NCBI GenBank assembly: GCA_027596195.1 | Contig: JADGJG010000037.1 | Location: forward strand, 1-64,000 | DNA length: 64,000 bases | Reading direction: 5' to 3' | Source of the DNA: Podochytrium sp. JEL0797 | Taxonomy: Eukaryota > Chytridiomycota > Chytridiomycetes > Chytridiales > Chytriomycetaceae | In this document: positions 1 through 11,672 of the stretch, one piece after another | Position numbering within the stretch: the stretch's first letter is position 1 | Layout: each line of letters starts with the position of its first letter | Program-made: the position numbers and the translations under genes | The notes under the pieces: generated by a model | What the model was told of the DNA's origin: nothing | What the model saw: only the letters and a program-made list of their open reading frames with translations | Databases searched by the model: none

Positions 1-1500
1 TGCGTTCCTCCTCCAGTGTGGGATCAAGGTGTGGTTGTTGACGGGGGACAAGCAGGCGACGGCCATCAATATTGGACAGAGTGCGAAACTCATTCAGCCG
101 GGAATGACGCTGTTCAAGCTGAATGCCAAGACTGTTCCCGAGACGGGGTTGCTGTTGGATGATTTGTTGAAGCAGATGGAGACTCAGGGAGAAGGGAACG
201 GGTTCACTCTGATTGTGGATGGACTCACGTTGGGGTACGTGTTTGCGGGCAATTTTGAAAAGAAGATGATTGCGTTGGGTGTTCGGTGTCGGTCTGTGAT
301 TTGTTGTCGCGTGAGTCCGCTTCAAAAGGCGATGGTGGTTGATTTGGCGAGGGTTGGGTTGGGGAAGATGACGTTGGCGATTGGGGATGGCGCCAACGAT
401 GTTCCCATGATCATGGCGGCGCATGTGGGTGTTGGGATTATGGGTCGTGAGGGAACTCAAGCTGTGCGATCGTCCGACTACTCGTTTGCCGAATTCCGGT
501 TCCTCAAGCGTCTGTTGGTTGTCCATGGAAGATGGAGTTATTTGCGACTCTCGGAAATGATTCTGTACAGTTTCTACAAAAACATGGCCTTCATCACACC
601 GCAGTTCATTTACGGATTCTACAGTTTCTGGAACGGACAGGTGTGTACTCAATTGTTTTTTTGATGCGAGTTTCTTGATCTGATTGATTTTTTTGTCCAG
701 CTGCTCTACGAGGAGTTCTTCATGACGTGGTTCAACTTGTTCTATACTTCGTTGCCGCCTCTTCTTTTGGGTATCTTTGAACGGGATATCTCCGATGAAA
801 CCGCCTACAAGTACCCGCAGCTTTACTTCCAATGTCGGGATGGAGTTTACTGGAATTGGACGTTGTTCCTTGGTGTTTTGGTGGATTCTATTTGGCACTC
901 TGTTGGTGAGTATTCTTAGTGGGGCGGTCCGAATTGAATCGAGACTGACTCCACTCTTGCAGTTGTTTTCTACGGTCTCTTCCTTGTGTTTGGCGATTCA
1001 GACATTGGCCCCAACGGCAAAGTGGTCGGGTACTGGGACCTCACCTTCTTCTCGTCGAACCTCATTGTCGCCGTCGTGTTTGCCAAGCTCGCCGTGATCC
1101 AAAACATTTGGAACTTCTTGAGTTGGATCATGCTCCTCTTGAGTATTCTCGTGTTCATCATTGGTGCCATCGTGATTGAAAACATTGGATACGGAAGCGT
1201 GCCGGGAACGTATGCCGAGTGTTACAAACTGTTTGACTTTTGGTTCTCGATCCCGATTATTGTTGCCATTTGTGTGCTCCCCAATGTGGCGCTTATTTCG
1301 TGAGTGTTGATTTGTTTTTTTCTTTGCGTTCGCCGACTCGTGTTACTGATTTTTTTTGCATTTGCAGCTTCCGGAGAATGATCTGGCCGTCGGATGGCGA
1401 TATTGCAGTGGAAATGCAGAAGGAGTGTTCCAAGACAGGCGTGGAGGTGCCAGAACTGGAGATGGTGGAAATGGATCAGCCGTTTTTAACAAAGGGCTGA
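1..1500 (+). CDS. P4-type ATPase (phospholipid flippase), C-terminal part
   Basis: The 3' part of a P4-ATPase, which moves aminophospholipids to the cytosolic leaflet. The gene begins upstream of the window; reading frame 2 is open from the first bases. Visible are the P-domain motif LTGDKQAT, the hinge motif [10 protein letters not shown] (most P4 pumps have VSMI), the DYSFAEF/VHGRWSY segment, and the conserved YKN plus membrane helices that end P4 pumps. Three introns are inferred at 641-700, 906-962 and 1300-1367, all GT-AG, and they join the frames without a stop. The short acidic C-terminus ends at a TGA at 1498-1500. The subclass (Drs2, Dnf or Neo1) cannot be fixed without the N-terminus. 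Confidence 0.93.
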
Positions 1501-1576
1501 CGTCAAAAAAAATAAATCGGCAGAAAAAACGAGTCATACTCTTTTTGGAGGCGCGCAGCCACCATCCAAACCCTCC

Positions 1577-4500
1577 ATGCAATTCCAAACACCACGAACC
1601 AAAGAGACCCCTGAGCTCCTCGCAGTTCTACGATCAGCTTATGAGGCCGTATCGGACGCTGTGATCGTCGTTCTCCCCTCCAACAACAAACGGGGATCTG
1701 CCGGTGCCACTGCCTGTGACGCCAAGATTCTCTTGGCCAACACTGCCGCTGCCAATCTCCTTGGATTCAACGACCATGCCAACCCACAACCGATGATGAT
1801 TGAGGGGATTTCACTTCGGTCGATCCTGTTCCAATCTGCCACTCAATCACTGCCAATATCCACACCGCCACCATCAACATCGACAAGATACCCACCTCTC
1901 AGCATATCCTCGATTGTCGACCAATTCGACGGATTCACACTGCGGTCCGTGCCGAGCGCAGGTCGAACTCTCAAAATGAAACTTCGTGCCAAACCTGCCG
2001 CTGGGAAATCGTTTGAAGTTGACGCCACCGTTTCGCAGCTAACTGCAGATGCTTTGGTGAATGGTGGGAATGCTGCTAGTCCCGGGAGTTTACCCCTCGT
2101 TTTCATGCTTAAACGGGTTGCCGTGTCGGTGGATGCCAAAAATAAGAGCCCGAGCCCCGAGCTTGTTGAGAGCAACCTCGTCTTTCATTCACGGTACAAG
2201 GAGGAGTTTGAGGAGATCCTGTGTTTGGGGAAGGGTGGTTTTGGAGTTGTGTTTCGTGCCAAGAACCGGTTGGATGGGATTGAATATGCGATCAAGAAGG
2301 TGAAGCTGTCATGCACGCCCAGCCAGTTTTCGCTGTTTGCCTCTTCTACGAAAGACACTTCTTCCGCTGCTGGATCGGCGAAAGGAAGCTCGTTTCAGGG
2401 CCCTTCTTCGACGTCGGGAGCTTCTGTCTCACTCTCTGATGCCAGGTTATTGAATGAAGTGAAACTCTTTGCACGGTTAGTTTTTTTTGAAGATTGTATC
2501 GCGTTTTCTTTGTTTTTAATCTGTTTTGCTTATTCTCATGCACCCAGGCTTTCGGCGCATCCGAATATAATCCGCTACAACGCGGCCTGGATCGAGGCTG
2601 AGCCAGAACGCGTTATCAAACCAAGCGCGTCACTCTCTGCACTTCCTGTATCGATCCCGAAAGCGAATAATGCTCGAAGTCTACACGTCAAAACCAACCC
2701 ATTCTCGAACGAGTCAGCAGCTCGACCCGGTTCTGTGACCTCGCAGCTGAGCATGAGTTTGAAGTCGGCGACATTCGACAGTATCAGTCCTTCCAGAGCT
2801 CCTTCGGAATACGTGCTTTTCCGCCATCCCTCACAACTCTCCATCAACACGGCGAGTTCAACACTCGGGCGCCAGCTGTCAAGCATGAGCAAACAGCTGA
2901 GATCCGACTCTCCATTTGCCGAAGACGATGGCGACGACATGATCGAATTTTGCTCCAACTCTTCTCGGGCCACCTCCGACGGAAGTGAGTCGAGCGAGGA
3001 CGACAGTGAGGACAGTGATGGGGAAGATTTGAAGCGATTCGTGGCTGTGCGATCATCCGCAGTGAATATCGCGAAAGGGGTGGGAGGACTTCGGGGTGGC
3101 GAGCGTCCTTTGGTGTCTGCGAGTTTGCCGATTCATGTTGGGAGGAACGTTCTCTCGGGGGAACGAAACGGCAGCAGCGATGTCGAAACTGTTCGTGTCT
3201 CTCGTTTGATCGCGTCGCGAGGCAGAGGATCCCACCTGTCGTTGGCTTCTGGTGTATCCTCGATTCTCACTGAGGAAGACGACGCGTTGGACTTGGTCAC
3301 CGAAACTTCGATCGAAAGCAGCGAAACAGACGACGCAACAGACGCGCAGACAGAGAGGAAGCAGCACAAAGCGACTCTGTATATCCAAATGCAGGTGGGT
3401 TGCGTCCGTTGAATCCTCATTCGTTTGCTGACAACCACTTTTTCCAGCTTTGCCCTCACATGGACTTGAGAACGTTGATCAACAAGCGGCGGAACCTGCA
3501 TTTATCTTCTCCTTCGAAATCTACGCGCACCGTCATTCCAATCAAAACGGCCGAAGCTCACATTTTCTTGGTGGATGACTTGGAATCGCCATATTCAACC
3601 ATGTCCCACGCGCACTCGTGCTTAGACGACGACGAACAGGAGGAGGACAAAACGCGTACCACAAACCTGTTCATCTTCAAGCAGATTGTGGAAGGGCTGC
3701 TCCATATTCACGAGCTGCAAGTGGTTCATCGGGACGTGAAACCGGACAATGTGTGTTGCCCAGCCCATTATTCTCTTCTTGACATTCGAACTCAATCTCT
3801 TTTGTTAGATCTTCGTTGATGGGTCGCACCACGTTCTCATTGGGGATTTCGGACTGGCGAAAAGTTTGGCCGGCCATGCAATTTCTTCAGAGCCTTCGAC
3901 TTCCGTGTCGCCAGGGGCTGAGGAAGCTCACAACGTGGTTCATCCTGTGGATGAAGAAACGGCTGCCAGCACGGATGAAGGTGGAAAAGAAACAACTCCA
4001 CGTTTCCGTTTGAACTTCGCATTGACTTGCCTTCTGTTTCAGGGACGTTCTTTTACATGGCGCCGGAGCTCCTCGACCGACAAGTTTACACTTCCAAGAG
4101 CGACGTCTACTCCCTCGGAATCATCCTGTTCGAGCTGTTCCACCCATTCTCAACCGAAATGGAGCGCATCATGACATTGACCAAACTCAAAAAGAACCCC
4201 TTGCAATTGGGCCAACTGTGTGCTTCTGCCGGTGTGCCGAACGACGTGTCCCATATGCTATCGCGTTTACTTTCCGCCGACCCCACTGCTCGCCCGTCGG
4301 CTCTTGAGATTATTCTGGACCCACTGTTTGACCCATTCACGTCTCATTTAACCAGCCACTCCCCCCTTTCTGGATCTCCCGCGCACAGTATGAATACATT
4401 CCGGAGGCCATCGTCCAGTTACACGTTGCGGGCCCCATCAGTGTTTTCTGCAGAGAATTCGTACCTGCGACACCGCGCCTCTTCAAACACCATCACAATC

Positions 4501-5307
4501 GGCACGCCCGTGCGCAGCCTCGGATACAGCGAGCTCTCGATTCCCCAATCCGTGCCATCATTCAAGTTCCCGCTGCAAAATGCGCACATCACTGTGTCCC
4601 AGGCTTTCACGGGAGAGGACGACGAATACGACGACGAATCTTCTGGTTCGAGTGGTGGGAGTGGTGCAAGACGGCGCGGGCGACCTCACTTGCCGCACCC
4701 TTCAACGAGCAGCTCTCTGCCGAAGAAGGACCCAATCGAAATTATTCAGTTGGGAGAGAGCATGCATGAAGGAATGGACAAAGTGGACGACGAGTCAGGA
4801 GGTGGAGCAGGTGACGCGATTACCGGCGCGGCGTCGGCAAAGCCTGTCGCAAAAGCATTCTCGCATCTGTGGGGCATGATCAAGAACGTGACCAAGCCCA
4901 AGACTGGAAACACGTCTCCTCGACTGGTGGATTCTCCATTGCCCGACAATTCTGAAACCCCAGCTGGGCCCCACCACCACATGCACAGCAGCAAATCGAG
5001 CACGTCGCTATCGTCTTCGACATATTCTGTGCTCTCGCAAAAAACCCTCGATCGTCACGCAAGTCTGGCTGCTTCTGCTCTGCCCGAGTCGTCGCTTCAC
5101 CCTCCCGCCCTTGATGGACGCTCGTCTTCCCGGCACCTGGCCTTATCATCACGTTTCTCGGAAGATTCTGGAGCTGGTAGTGAGGGCAAGGAGGTGCGGA
5201 TCATGGAGTTGGAAAACGACGTGAGTGTCCTGTTGGAACAGTTGGTTGCGATGAAGGAGAAGAACTTTGAAATGGAGGCCGCGTTGGCATTGAAATCAAC
5301 AAAATAA
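1577..5307 (+). CDS. eIF2alpha kinase (HRI-like) with N-terminal PAS-like domain
   Basis: A protein kinase of the eIF2alpha family, expected to phosphorylate eIF2alpha under stress and slow translation. About 1161 aa after removal of four introns (2476-2547, 3395-3447, 3751-3808, and 3981-4042, whose donor is the least certain). Residues about 15-180 look like a PAS domain (strand AVIVV, then [14 protein letters not shown]). The N-lobe has GKGGFGVVF near residue 217 and the lysine in YAIKKVK. The signature HPNIIRY.AAWIE, the long acidic and serine-rich kinase insert (about 350-590) and [11 protein letters not shown] match HRI/PEK/GCN2. The C-lobe has [17 protein letters not shown] and MAPELLD, so catalysis looks intact. 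A coiled coil ([14 protein letters not shown]) closes the protein, as in HRI. The first intron is 72 nt with no stop, so it can be missed by ORF callers. An AATAAA overlaps the stop codon. Confidence 0.9.
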
Positions 5308-5314
5308 TAAATCT

Positions 5315-7922
5315 TTATCCCCATCTCATTTCCTGTTCAACGCGAATATCCCTGCTGGAAGCACCCAGCAGGAAATTGTACCGGCCCTTAATATTCTTCC
5401 AGCCGTCTTCCCAAACTCTGAGGTCTCTCGCAGTAAGATTGAAAACGACATCAGCCGTTTCTCCATTCCCCAAGAAAACTTTTTCAAACCCTTCCAAGAT
5501 CTTTGGAGGCTCCTTGGCAGCGTCAGGATATGAGACATACAACTGAACCACTTCGTGACCAGCACGTTCTCCGACATTGCGAACCGACACCGCGACAGAA
5601 ATGCCCGAAAATGGCTCTGGTCCAACGCTCATGACGCGCAAATCGGAGTATTCAAACTTTGTGTATGACAAGCCATGTCCAAAGGGAATAATAGGCGTGA
5701 TATTCATTTTGTCGGCGTGACGATAATCAATGAAAACGCCTTCCTCATAGTCAATTTGCGGCGTGAATTGCAGCGACGCGTACAGAACATCCGCGGCATA
5801 TTCTGAGCGATCCTTGAGCACTGTGAATGGAATTCGTCCGGAAGGATTCACGTCTCCAAACAGAACGTCCGCCAAGGCCGCCCCCGACTCTTGTCCTGGC
5901 AGCATCGCGAAAATCACCGCAGAAACGTTCGGGTGACTAAACCATGGCATATCGACGGGTCCCACCGTGTGTAAAACGACGACCGTGTTTTTGTTGACAC
6001 TGAGGACCGCTTCGATCTTGTTGTGAATTTAAAAAATGAATTTCTCTTTCATGGAACTTACCAACGAGTCAGCGTTATGCCAAAGTTTGAGGTCATCTCT
6101 GTCTCCCCAATTTCCCTCAACAACGTTCCACATGATCATTTCTCCAGAGTCTGCATTTCCAAAAACGATGGTGACATCTGCTTGTTGTGCCAGCTCTTTT
6201 GCTTTCAAAAGATCCTTATTGTCAAATGACGAAGCAATTTTTAACTTGTCGCCGCGCGTCGATATTCCCTCAAATGGCTGTGAACAGAGATGAGGAACGA
6301 CATGAGATAATCTCTCACTCACAGATATCAAATATGGAAACTGCGCCGTCCCGGATCCCCATCCCTGAGCCAAAGTTCCATCATTTCCATTCCTGTCCGG
6401 AAATTCATTCAGAATTTTGGGCGCGCGAGCGTCTTCTCCCAAAATAGCAAGTTTGAAACCTGGTGTGTTTTTCAAAGGAAGCACACCGTTGTTCTTAACC
6501 AGAACTGTCGACGCCGCAGCAACTCTTCTGGCAATATCTGCATGCTCTTTGAATCGATAGTCCCGGTTGTTTCCGCCTTTTTCGAGCTTGTTGTTGAAAG
6601 CATGGAATGACACTTCAGGATATCCGGCGTCTTGCCCAAGCGCGTAATATGTGCTGAGAATGCGAGTGACCATATCATCTAGTCTTTCTTCCGGAATGTG
6701 TTGGTAGGAAGGAAAGAACTGGCCAAGTAGGGGAAGCTTGGAAAAAAATGGAGTCCACCACCACCAGGATAACGGAATCACGTTTCTCCACGCTCCTGGC
6801 ATGATCAAATCGGACACCATGAGATCATATCGTGCATACCAATCCGTCAGGATAATGCCCCTGAAGTCAAGCTCTGGACCTTTGATAATCTCGTTCACCA
6901 GTTCAGAATTTGCACACGTGTGTTCCTGATTTCTGAATAAAAGATAAAATAAGTGGCAAAATTGATGGAAGAGAAGTAACTCACAACTTGTTATATGAGC
7001 ACATGATCGCTCCCACTCCTTCTCGTATGCAAGCCTTTTCGGAAGAAAAATTAGAAGGAAAAGAGGTGGTCGTTGGAAAAGAAAACTCACATCGAATGGT
7101 GCCAAATACACTTCCATCAACGTCTTTTTGTCTAAGTTCGAGGAAGAGAGATACCTGAAGCTCTCTTGCTCGTTTGCCACAAGATGCTTGACTGTTGCAA
7201 TGACTCCCTGCGACTGGATTCCGCGCACCAACAAACTCGAAGAAATGGACGCGAGGTATGGATCGCCACCAGGACCTTCCCAATTTCTTCCTGCTGCTGG
7301 TGCTCTGAGCAAATTAACAGCAGGGCCCAATTGAACCTGGATGGCTCAAATCAATTTTTTTCAGCTCTCTAACCCTCATTCGGCTAGCCAAAAGTGAGAA
7401 TTTAGAGCTCACATTCACACCAACAGATCGTGCCTCTTTGCCAAGAGCTTTCCCATATTCGAGCATCAGTTGCTTATCAAATGTTGCGGCTAAATTCAAC
7501 CCGCTCGGGAATGCAGTGACGTTGTCGACCCAATGAACACCCATTGGTGAGTCGTTCAGACATAATCCTTTGAAACCTATGGATGGAACTGGCCCAACAT
7601 TCCCGACGCATGGTCCGGCGCTCCACTGCGATTGGTTTGTTTTAATTGTAACTTCTGAAAGGAGAAGAAATGAACATACACCAATTCCCATGATCATGTT
7701 CATTTTCTCTTCAAAATTCAGCATTTTAACTGCTTGTTGTGCATGTAATGTCGCGTTGAACCACGGGTGTTCTGTAGAAAGCGGGCGCGACTTTGTCCAC
7801 TTCATTTCGCCGCGCGGAGATGAAGCCAGTAACAGGCTTATGATCATCGCGACAAATAGAACAGCGATAGAGAAAAATGGCCTGAATTGCGGCATTGTGG
7901 TTGATGAGATCGAGTCGTCCAT
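5315..7922 (-). CDS. GH3 beta-glucosidase, signal-anchored
   Basis: Glycoside hydrolase family 3 enzyme that releases glucose from beta-glucosides. About 759 aa; six introns inferred at 7626-7679, 7337-7412, 7035-7090, 6933-6984, 6278-6322 and 6017-6061. The last two are only 45 nt, and 6278-6322 has no in-frame stop. Residues 13-36 form one hydrophobic helix after a short N-terminus, which suggests a type II membrane anchor or uncleaved signal. Conserved GH3 segments are GRNWEGPGGDPYL, KHLVANEQE, MCSYNKLN and GIILTDW, whose Asp near residue 281 is the expected nucleophile. The usual SDW is TDW here. The second domain has GWGSGTAQFPYL, and the C-terminus carries the fibronectin-III-like domain (RNVGERAGHEVVQLYV). 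Its stop lies 7 bp from the stop of the convergent kinase gene, so the 3' UTRs must overlap. Confidence 0.93.
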
Positions 7923-8096
7923 TTTTCTGACAAACTTGAACGGGAGAAAGGAATCGGAATGTGCGCATCACGGCATTTCGCTCGTTATGACCGTTCACCA
8001 TCTCACCCGCTCTCTTCACTCCTCATTTAATAGTGCCGGTACCGAATGTATGCGCAGGTTTTTTGGCATGAATGCGCGTGTTTTTATATTTTTGTA

Positions 8097-8121
8097 ACGG
8101 GTTGATATACCATCAACCCGT
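8097..8121. repeat. Perfect 10-bp inverted repeat
   Basis: The arms acgggttgat and atcaacccgt are exact reverse complements around a 5-nt spacer (atacc). It lies about 175 bp upstream of the GH3 start codon, at the edge of the gene-poor island. It could be an operator for a dimeric (Zn2Cys6-type) regulator or a transcript hairpin. The sequence alone does not decide. Confidence 0.55.
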
Positions 8122-8122
8122 C

Positions 8123-8392
8123 AGGTGGCAGTATTTGAGTGTAGAGACGACGCGCGTGGGGGCTTCTTGATTTCATTTTCGGCTTATCACTTGGAAGTAG
8201 TTCCCAGGAAAAAAAGCCATCTTTGTGGGTGAAACGGGTGTTTGCACAAGATGGTCGACGATTTCAGGGAAGTTCAGTTTGAATTGCCATTGGTTGGTGT
8301 CAAGTGTTCTAAAAACGATTGCGGGACAGATGATTCCGAAATAGGCGAGACAGCGGGGGGGGGGGGGGGGGACTTTTCTGAGGCGAATTTAG
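8123..8392. other. Gene-poor stretch with a poly-G run
   Basis: No supported gene. It contains an uninterrupted G tract of about 17 nt near 8356-8372. The one open frame crossing it depends on that homopolymer for glycine codons and resembles no family. It precedes the first copy of the degenerate duplicated block. Confidence 0.5.
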
Positions 8393-9235
8393 CACGAATT
8401 TGGATACGGAAACAATGTCCCATTCGCAAAAAACGTATGGGTTTCAGAGAGTTGATTTCAAGGGCGCAGGGGGCTCAGTTTTCTCAATCTTGTGCGAGGA
8501 ACGCCAGCCATGAAGCATCCCTAATCACATGAATTGATTTTCTGGGAACGCTCTCATTGGGTTTTTTTTTCAATTTTTATAAACACACAGTGATTCTTAT
8601 TTTTTGCGATTTTCACCATTTTATAAACATTTCTTTTCGCACTAGTTACTGCGACAACTTCCTTACTCATCGAGCTCTATGCCTTGAGGTTAAAGGTATC
8701 CCCCAACGCGTGAACCCCATCATATCCAAAAGCGCAGCTTGCGAGGAGATAAATCCCAAAAGTGTCCCCAATCGCGTGAACCGGCGCTGTTGAAAAAACT
8801 TGGAATGCTTGAAACGATTCCACAATTCTCCCATTTTTTCCTTGGGGTGCGGGTTGGTCTTTCGCAAACGAAAGAATGAGCAATTGTCTGGATCGGGCGT
8901 GGGAGGGGGTGGGGTGTCATATGCAAACCGTTCGGTCACAGGCGGACATGAGAGGAATCGAAGGCGGTGTTTCCAAAACGACGGCTTTTTCATTGCGACG
9001 ACGCGTGTGCAAGGTGACCTTGGATTTCGTCTGTTTCTTTGGAGCCATGGGAATCTGTTGCGTGTCCAAAAGCGCGTGTTTTTTTTTCGCGAGTTTTGCC
9101 TTTAACGGACATGCGCGGCAGAGTGTACAAGAGAAGTGGTGTTTTCGGAGAGTGACTCGTGGGTGTCAAGTGCAAACCTTTCGGCCATAGGTGGACGGAA
9201 CTTCGCGCGTTGCAAGACCCGTTAAAGTGTTTTCT
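8393..9235. repeat. Degenerate duplicated segment, copy 1
   Basis: This segment aligns by eye with 9236-10440. Shared landmarks in order are ttggatac.gaaaca, ttctgggaac.ctcattggg, a run of T-rich sequence, the gcgag.agattnanccc stretch near 8740, ggtgcgggttggtct, and gagccatgggaatctgttgcg with ccaaaagcgcgtg near 9045-9085. On the minus strand both copies open with a similar short peptide (MAPKKQTKSK here, MAPMKHTKTK in copy 2) and share a YDG..HA motif near the end. In this copy the frame breaks early and about 390 bp present in copy 2 are missing. It reads as a decayed duplicate of an unrecognised small basic gene. Confidence 0.55.
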
Positions 9236-10440
9236 AAATTCTTTTGGATACTGAAACAAAATGTTTCTATTGTATGCGTGAACATATTTCAAGGGTGGTA
9301 AGTGAGAAAATTAGTCATCAGGCATCCCCAAATACATCAGAACCGACTTTCTGGGAACCTCTCATTGGGAATATATTAATTTCAAAAAAATATAAAATCC
9401 TTTTTTTAACGATTTTCAAATTTTCATAAACAGGTCCCGTTTGCTCTTTCTTTTTTGCGATTTTTCATCTTTTTATACACTTCCGTTTTCTCAACTTTCC
9501 AGCGACGACGGATTCTTTACGCGTCGAGCTCCATCCCGTCGAATCTAAATGCGCAGTCTACGAGGGCATTAAACCCAGCGTGATCGCCGTCATATCCAAC
9601 TGCGCAGTTTGCGAGGAGATTGAGCCTGGAGGCGTCACCAAGCGCATGCACTGGCGTTCTCGAAATACACGCACTTGAGCTTCCAGCCGAGCCGCTGCCA
9701 ATGATACTGGTTTGTCCACTTTGAGAATCCCGGATCTCGGTTTTGATTGCGTCGACCAACTGGCACAGTGAGCAGCACAAAATTCCGTCGTGCTTCCTTG
9801 ATTGAGATGTTCCAAATACGTCTCCTATTCTTAAGCCCTTGCTGGCGCCGCGGTTTGAGTTCTTGCGTATGCCGTTTGATGCTTTTGCGGTGCCCTTTTT
9901 TTGTGAATTTTTGCGACCACCCATTCGGTGGGGTATGGTGACGGGCGAAGCTCGCGCGGGGATCGTTTTCTTTTCAGTTTGAAGGACAATAGACGCGGCG
10001 GTTTCGGTGTGTTTGGTTGTTGCAAGCGCGGTTGGTTGGTGTGCGTGCGGCGATTTCGTGACGGACGGTTCGGAAGCAGGTGACACGAGTGCGGGGAGTT
10101 TCAGAGTTATTTTCCTTGGTGTGCGGGTTGGTCTGTTGGAAACGAAAAGAATGAGCGATTGTTTGAATCAGATGTGGGAGGGGGGTGCCATGGTGCAAAC
10201 CTTTCGGTAATGTGCGGAGACGGTGTGTAGACAATGCTGGTCGGTGAAACGACGGCTTCATTGGCGATTCGACGCGTGTAAGGACTGATTTTGGTTTTCG
10301 TGTGCTTCATTGGAGCCATGGGAATCTGTTGCGCGTCCAAAAGCGCGTGGTTTTAGCGAGTTTTGCCTTTATATGGCAGACGCAACAGAGGGCATAAGAT
10401 CGGTGCTGTTGTCGGAGAGAGACTCGTTGCCTCATCACGA
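9236..10440. repeat. Degenerate duplicated segment, copy 2
   Basis: The longer copy of the block starting at 8393. On the minus strand a 189-codon open frame (9517-10086) has basic low-complexity sequence, a CCSLCQ motif and the terminal sequence shared with copy 1. A second open frame (10107-10340) carries the shared start MAPMKHTKTK. The two are separated by one reading-frame shift with no convincing intron. It may be a recently broken gene or a gene with an exon I could not resolve. No known domain was recognised. Confidence 0.5.
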
Positions 10441-10444
10441 AAGG

Positions 10445-10473
10445 GGCGGCACGCACAAAAAACGCGTGCCGCC
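10445..10473. repeat. GC-rich perfect hairpin, 10-bp stem
   Basis: The arms ggcggcacgc and gcgtgccgcc are exact reverse complements separated by a 9-nt A-rich loop. It sits just beyond the second copy of the duplicated block, in non-coding sequence. From here to 10832 I see no gene. That stretch also holds a purine-rich gagagaga tract near 10680 and the 3' flank of the CAP gene. Confidence 0.6.
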
Positions 10474-10832
10474 GCCGACTCTGGAGCAACGAGAACACGG
10501 TTCTCGGGAGAGAGAGGCGGAAAGCCTTCAGTCACCCTCGCGAACGAGGTGACGGGATGGAAAGTAGAGAGGAACAGTGGCGCGTTAAGCGGGATTTACC
10601 GTGTTTCCCAGTTAAAAAAATGGAAGGGGTAGCGACACACAACCGCACTGCTTTGTGAAGTAACATGAACATGGTTTTCAGAGAGAGAGAGGCGTAAACC
10701 TTTTATCGCCCAGATGCTTCTCCCCCTCATAAGCTACTATTTCCAATGGCGACAGAGGATATAAAGGTGAATGAAAAGAAACATATATTTCGAACATTAA
10801 CGAAACTAATTACAATGATTTCTCGAAGACGC

Positions 10833-11427
10833 TCAGTTATAACAATACACTGCGTATTTCTCGTTCACAGAGAGATCAGCTGTGCCAGCAAACTCAAAAG
10901 TCCAGTATCCATCCTTTTCACCAATCCCAAGCAAGCTCGCCTCCTCCGACAACAAATTATAGTTATAATCCTCCGTATTCTTGAACAAATCCAAAATGGC
11001 ATTCTCGTCTTGAGACCCCATGGCCACGTTTTCGGCCAAAAACGTCCAGTTCGGAATGAGCTCCTCAATGTCGGCGTACCAGGATTCTTGCAGCTTTTCG
11101 ATCCGGTCGTGCTGGTCGAGGTCCGCGTGGTCGTCAATGAGGGCGTCGCTGGCTTGGTGGGGGTTCGTGACGTGCTTGTGGGCCATGATTTCGGAATGCT
11201 CTTGGGCGATTTGGACGAGACGCGTGTCGAGGACGAGGTGGGGGAGAGCGAACATGTCGCGGTATGCGTTGACCTTGGGTTGTTACTTTAGTGATGGGGG
11301 AGGGGGAGGGGGGGTGGAGGATGCGGCTCGTGATTACCTTTTCGGTCAGGCTGCATACATCTGCTGACGTGACGGCGGCGAGAGCGAGCAGCAACGCGAG
11401 AGAAGTGATATGGAAGCAACGCAACAT
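10833..11427 (-). CDS. Secreted CAP-superfamily (SCP/PR-1-like) protein
   Basis: A small secreted protein of 176 aa with a clear signal peptide (SLALLLALAAVTSA) and a CAP-like domain. The conserved pattern is visible as AQEHSEIMAHKH and later ENVAMGSQDE. CAP proteins are extracellular and many bind sterols or lipids; the role here is unknown. One intron at 11274-11337 (donor GTAATC, acceptor AAG) separates the signal peptide exon from the rest. The first ATG (11427) directly precedes the signal peptide, so the start is well supported. The gene is divergent from the PH-domain gene, with about 245 bp between start codons. Confidence 0.82.
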
Positions 11428-11672
11428 GAGGCTTGTTTTGGAGGGAAGTTTTGCAATGGGATGTTTTTGCCGTGCTGGTTTTGGAGTTGGACGGGTCTCA
11501 TTCTTTTTGGCGGGATTGTTTTGACAGTCGAAGACCGGGGGGGTCGCGTGCAGGCGGTTCGCCCGAAAAAAAATTTCTTTTTGAAAATTGCGTTTCAAAC
11601 CAAAATCGGAGATTCCGGCATTGATCGTTCGGCATCCCCTGCATCCCCTGCATCCTTCGAATCTAGAGATTG

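Noticed and set aside
8355..8373. The poly-G tract as a functional G-quadruplex.
   Set aside because: A single uninterrupted run without spaced G-blocks; more likely a simple homopolymer, possibly of uncertain length.
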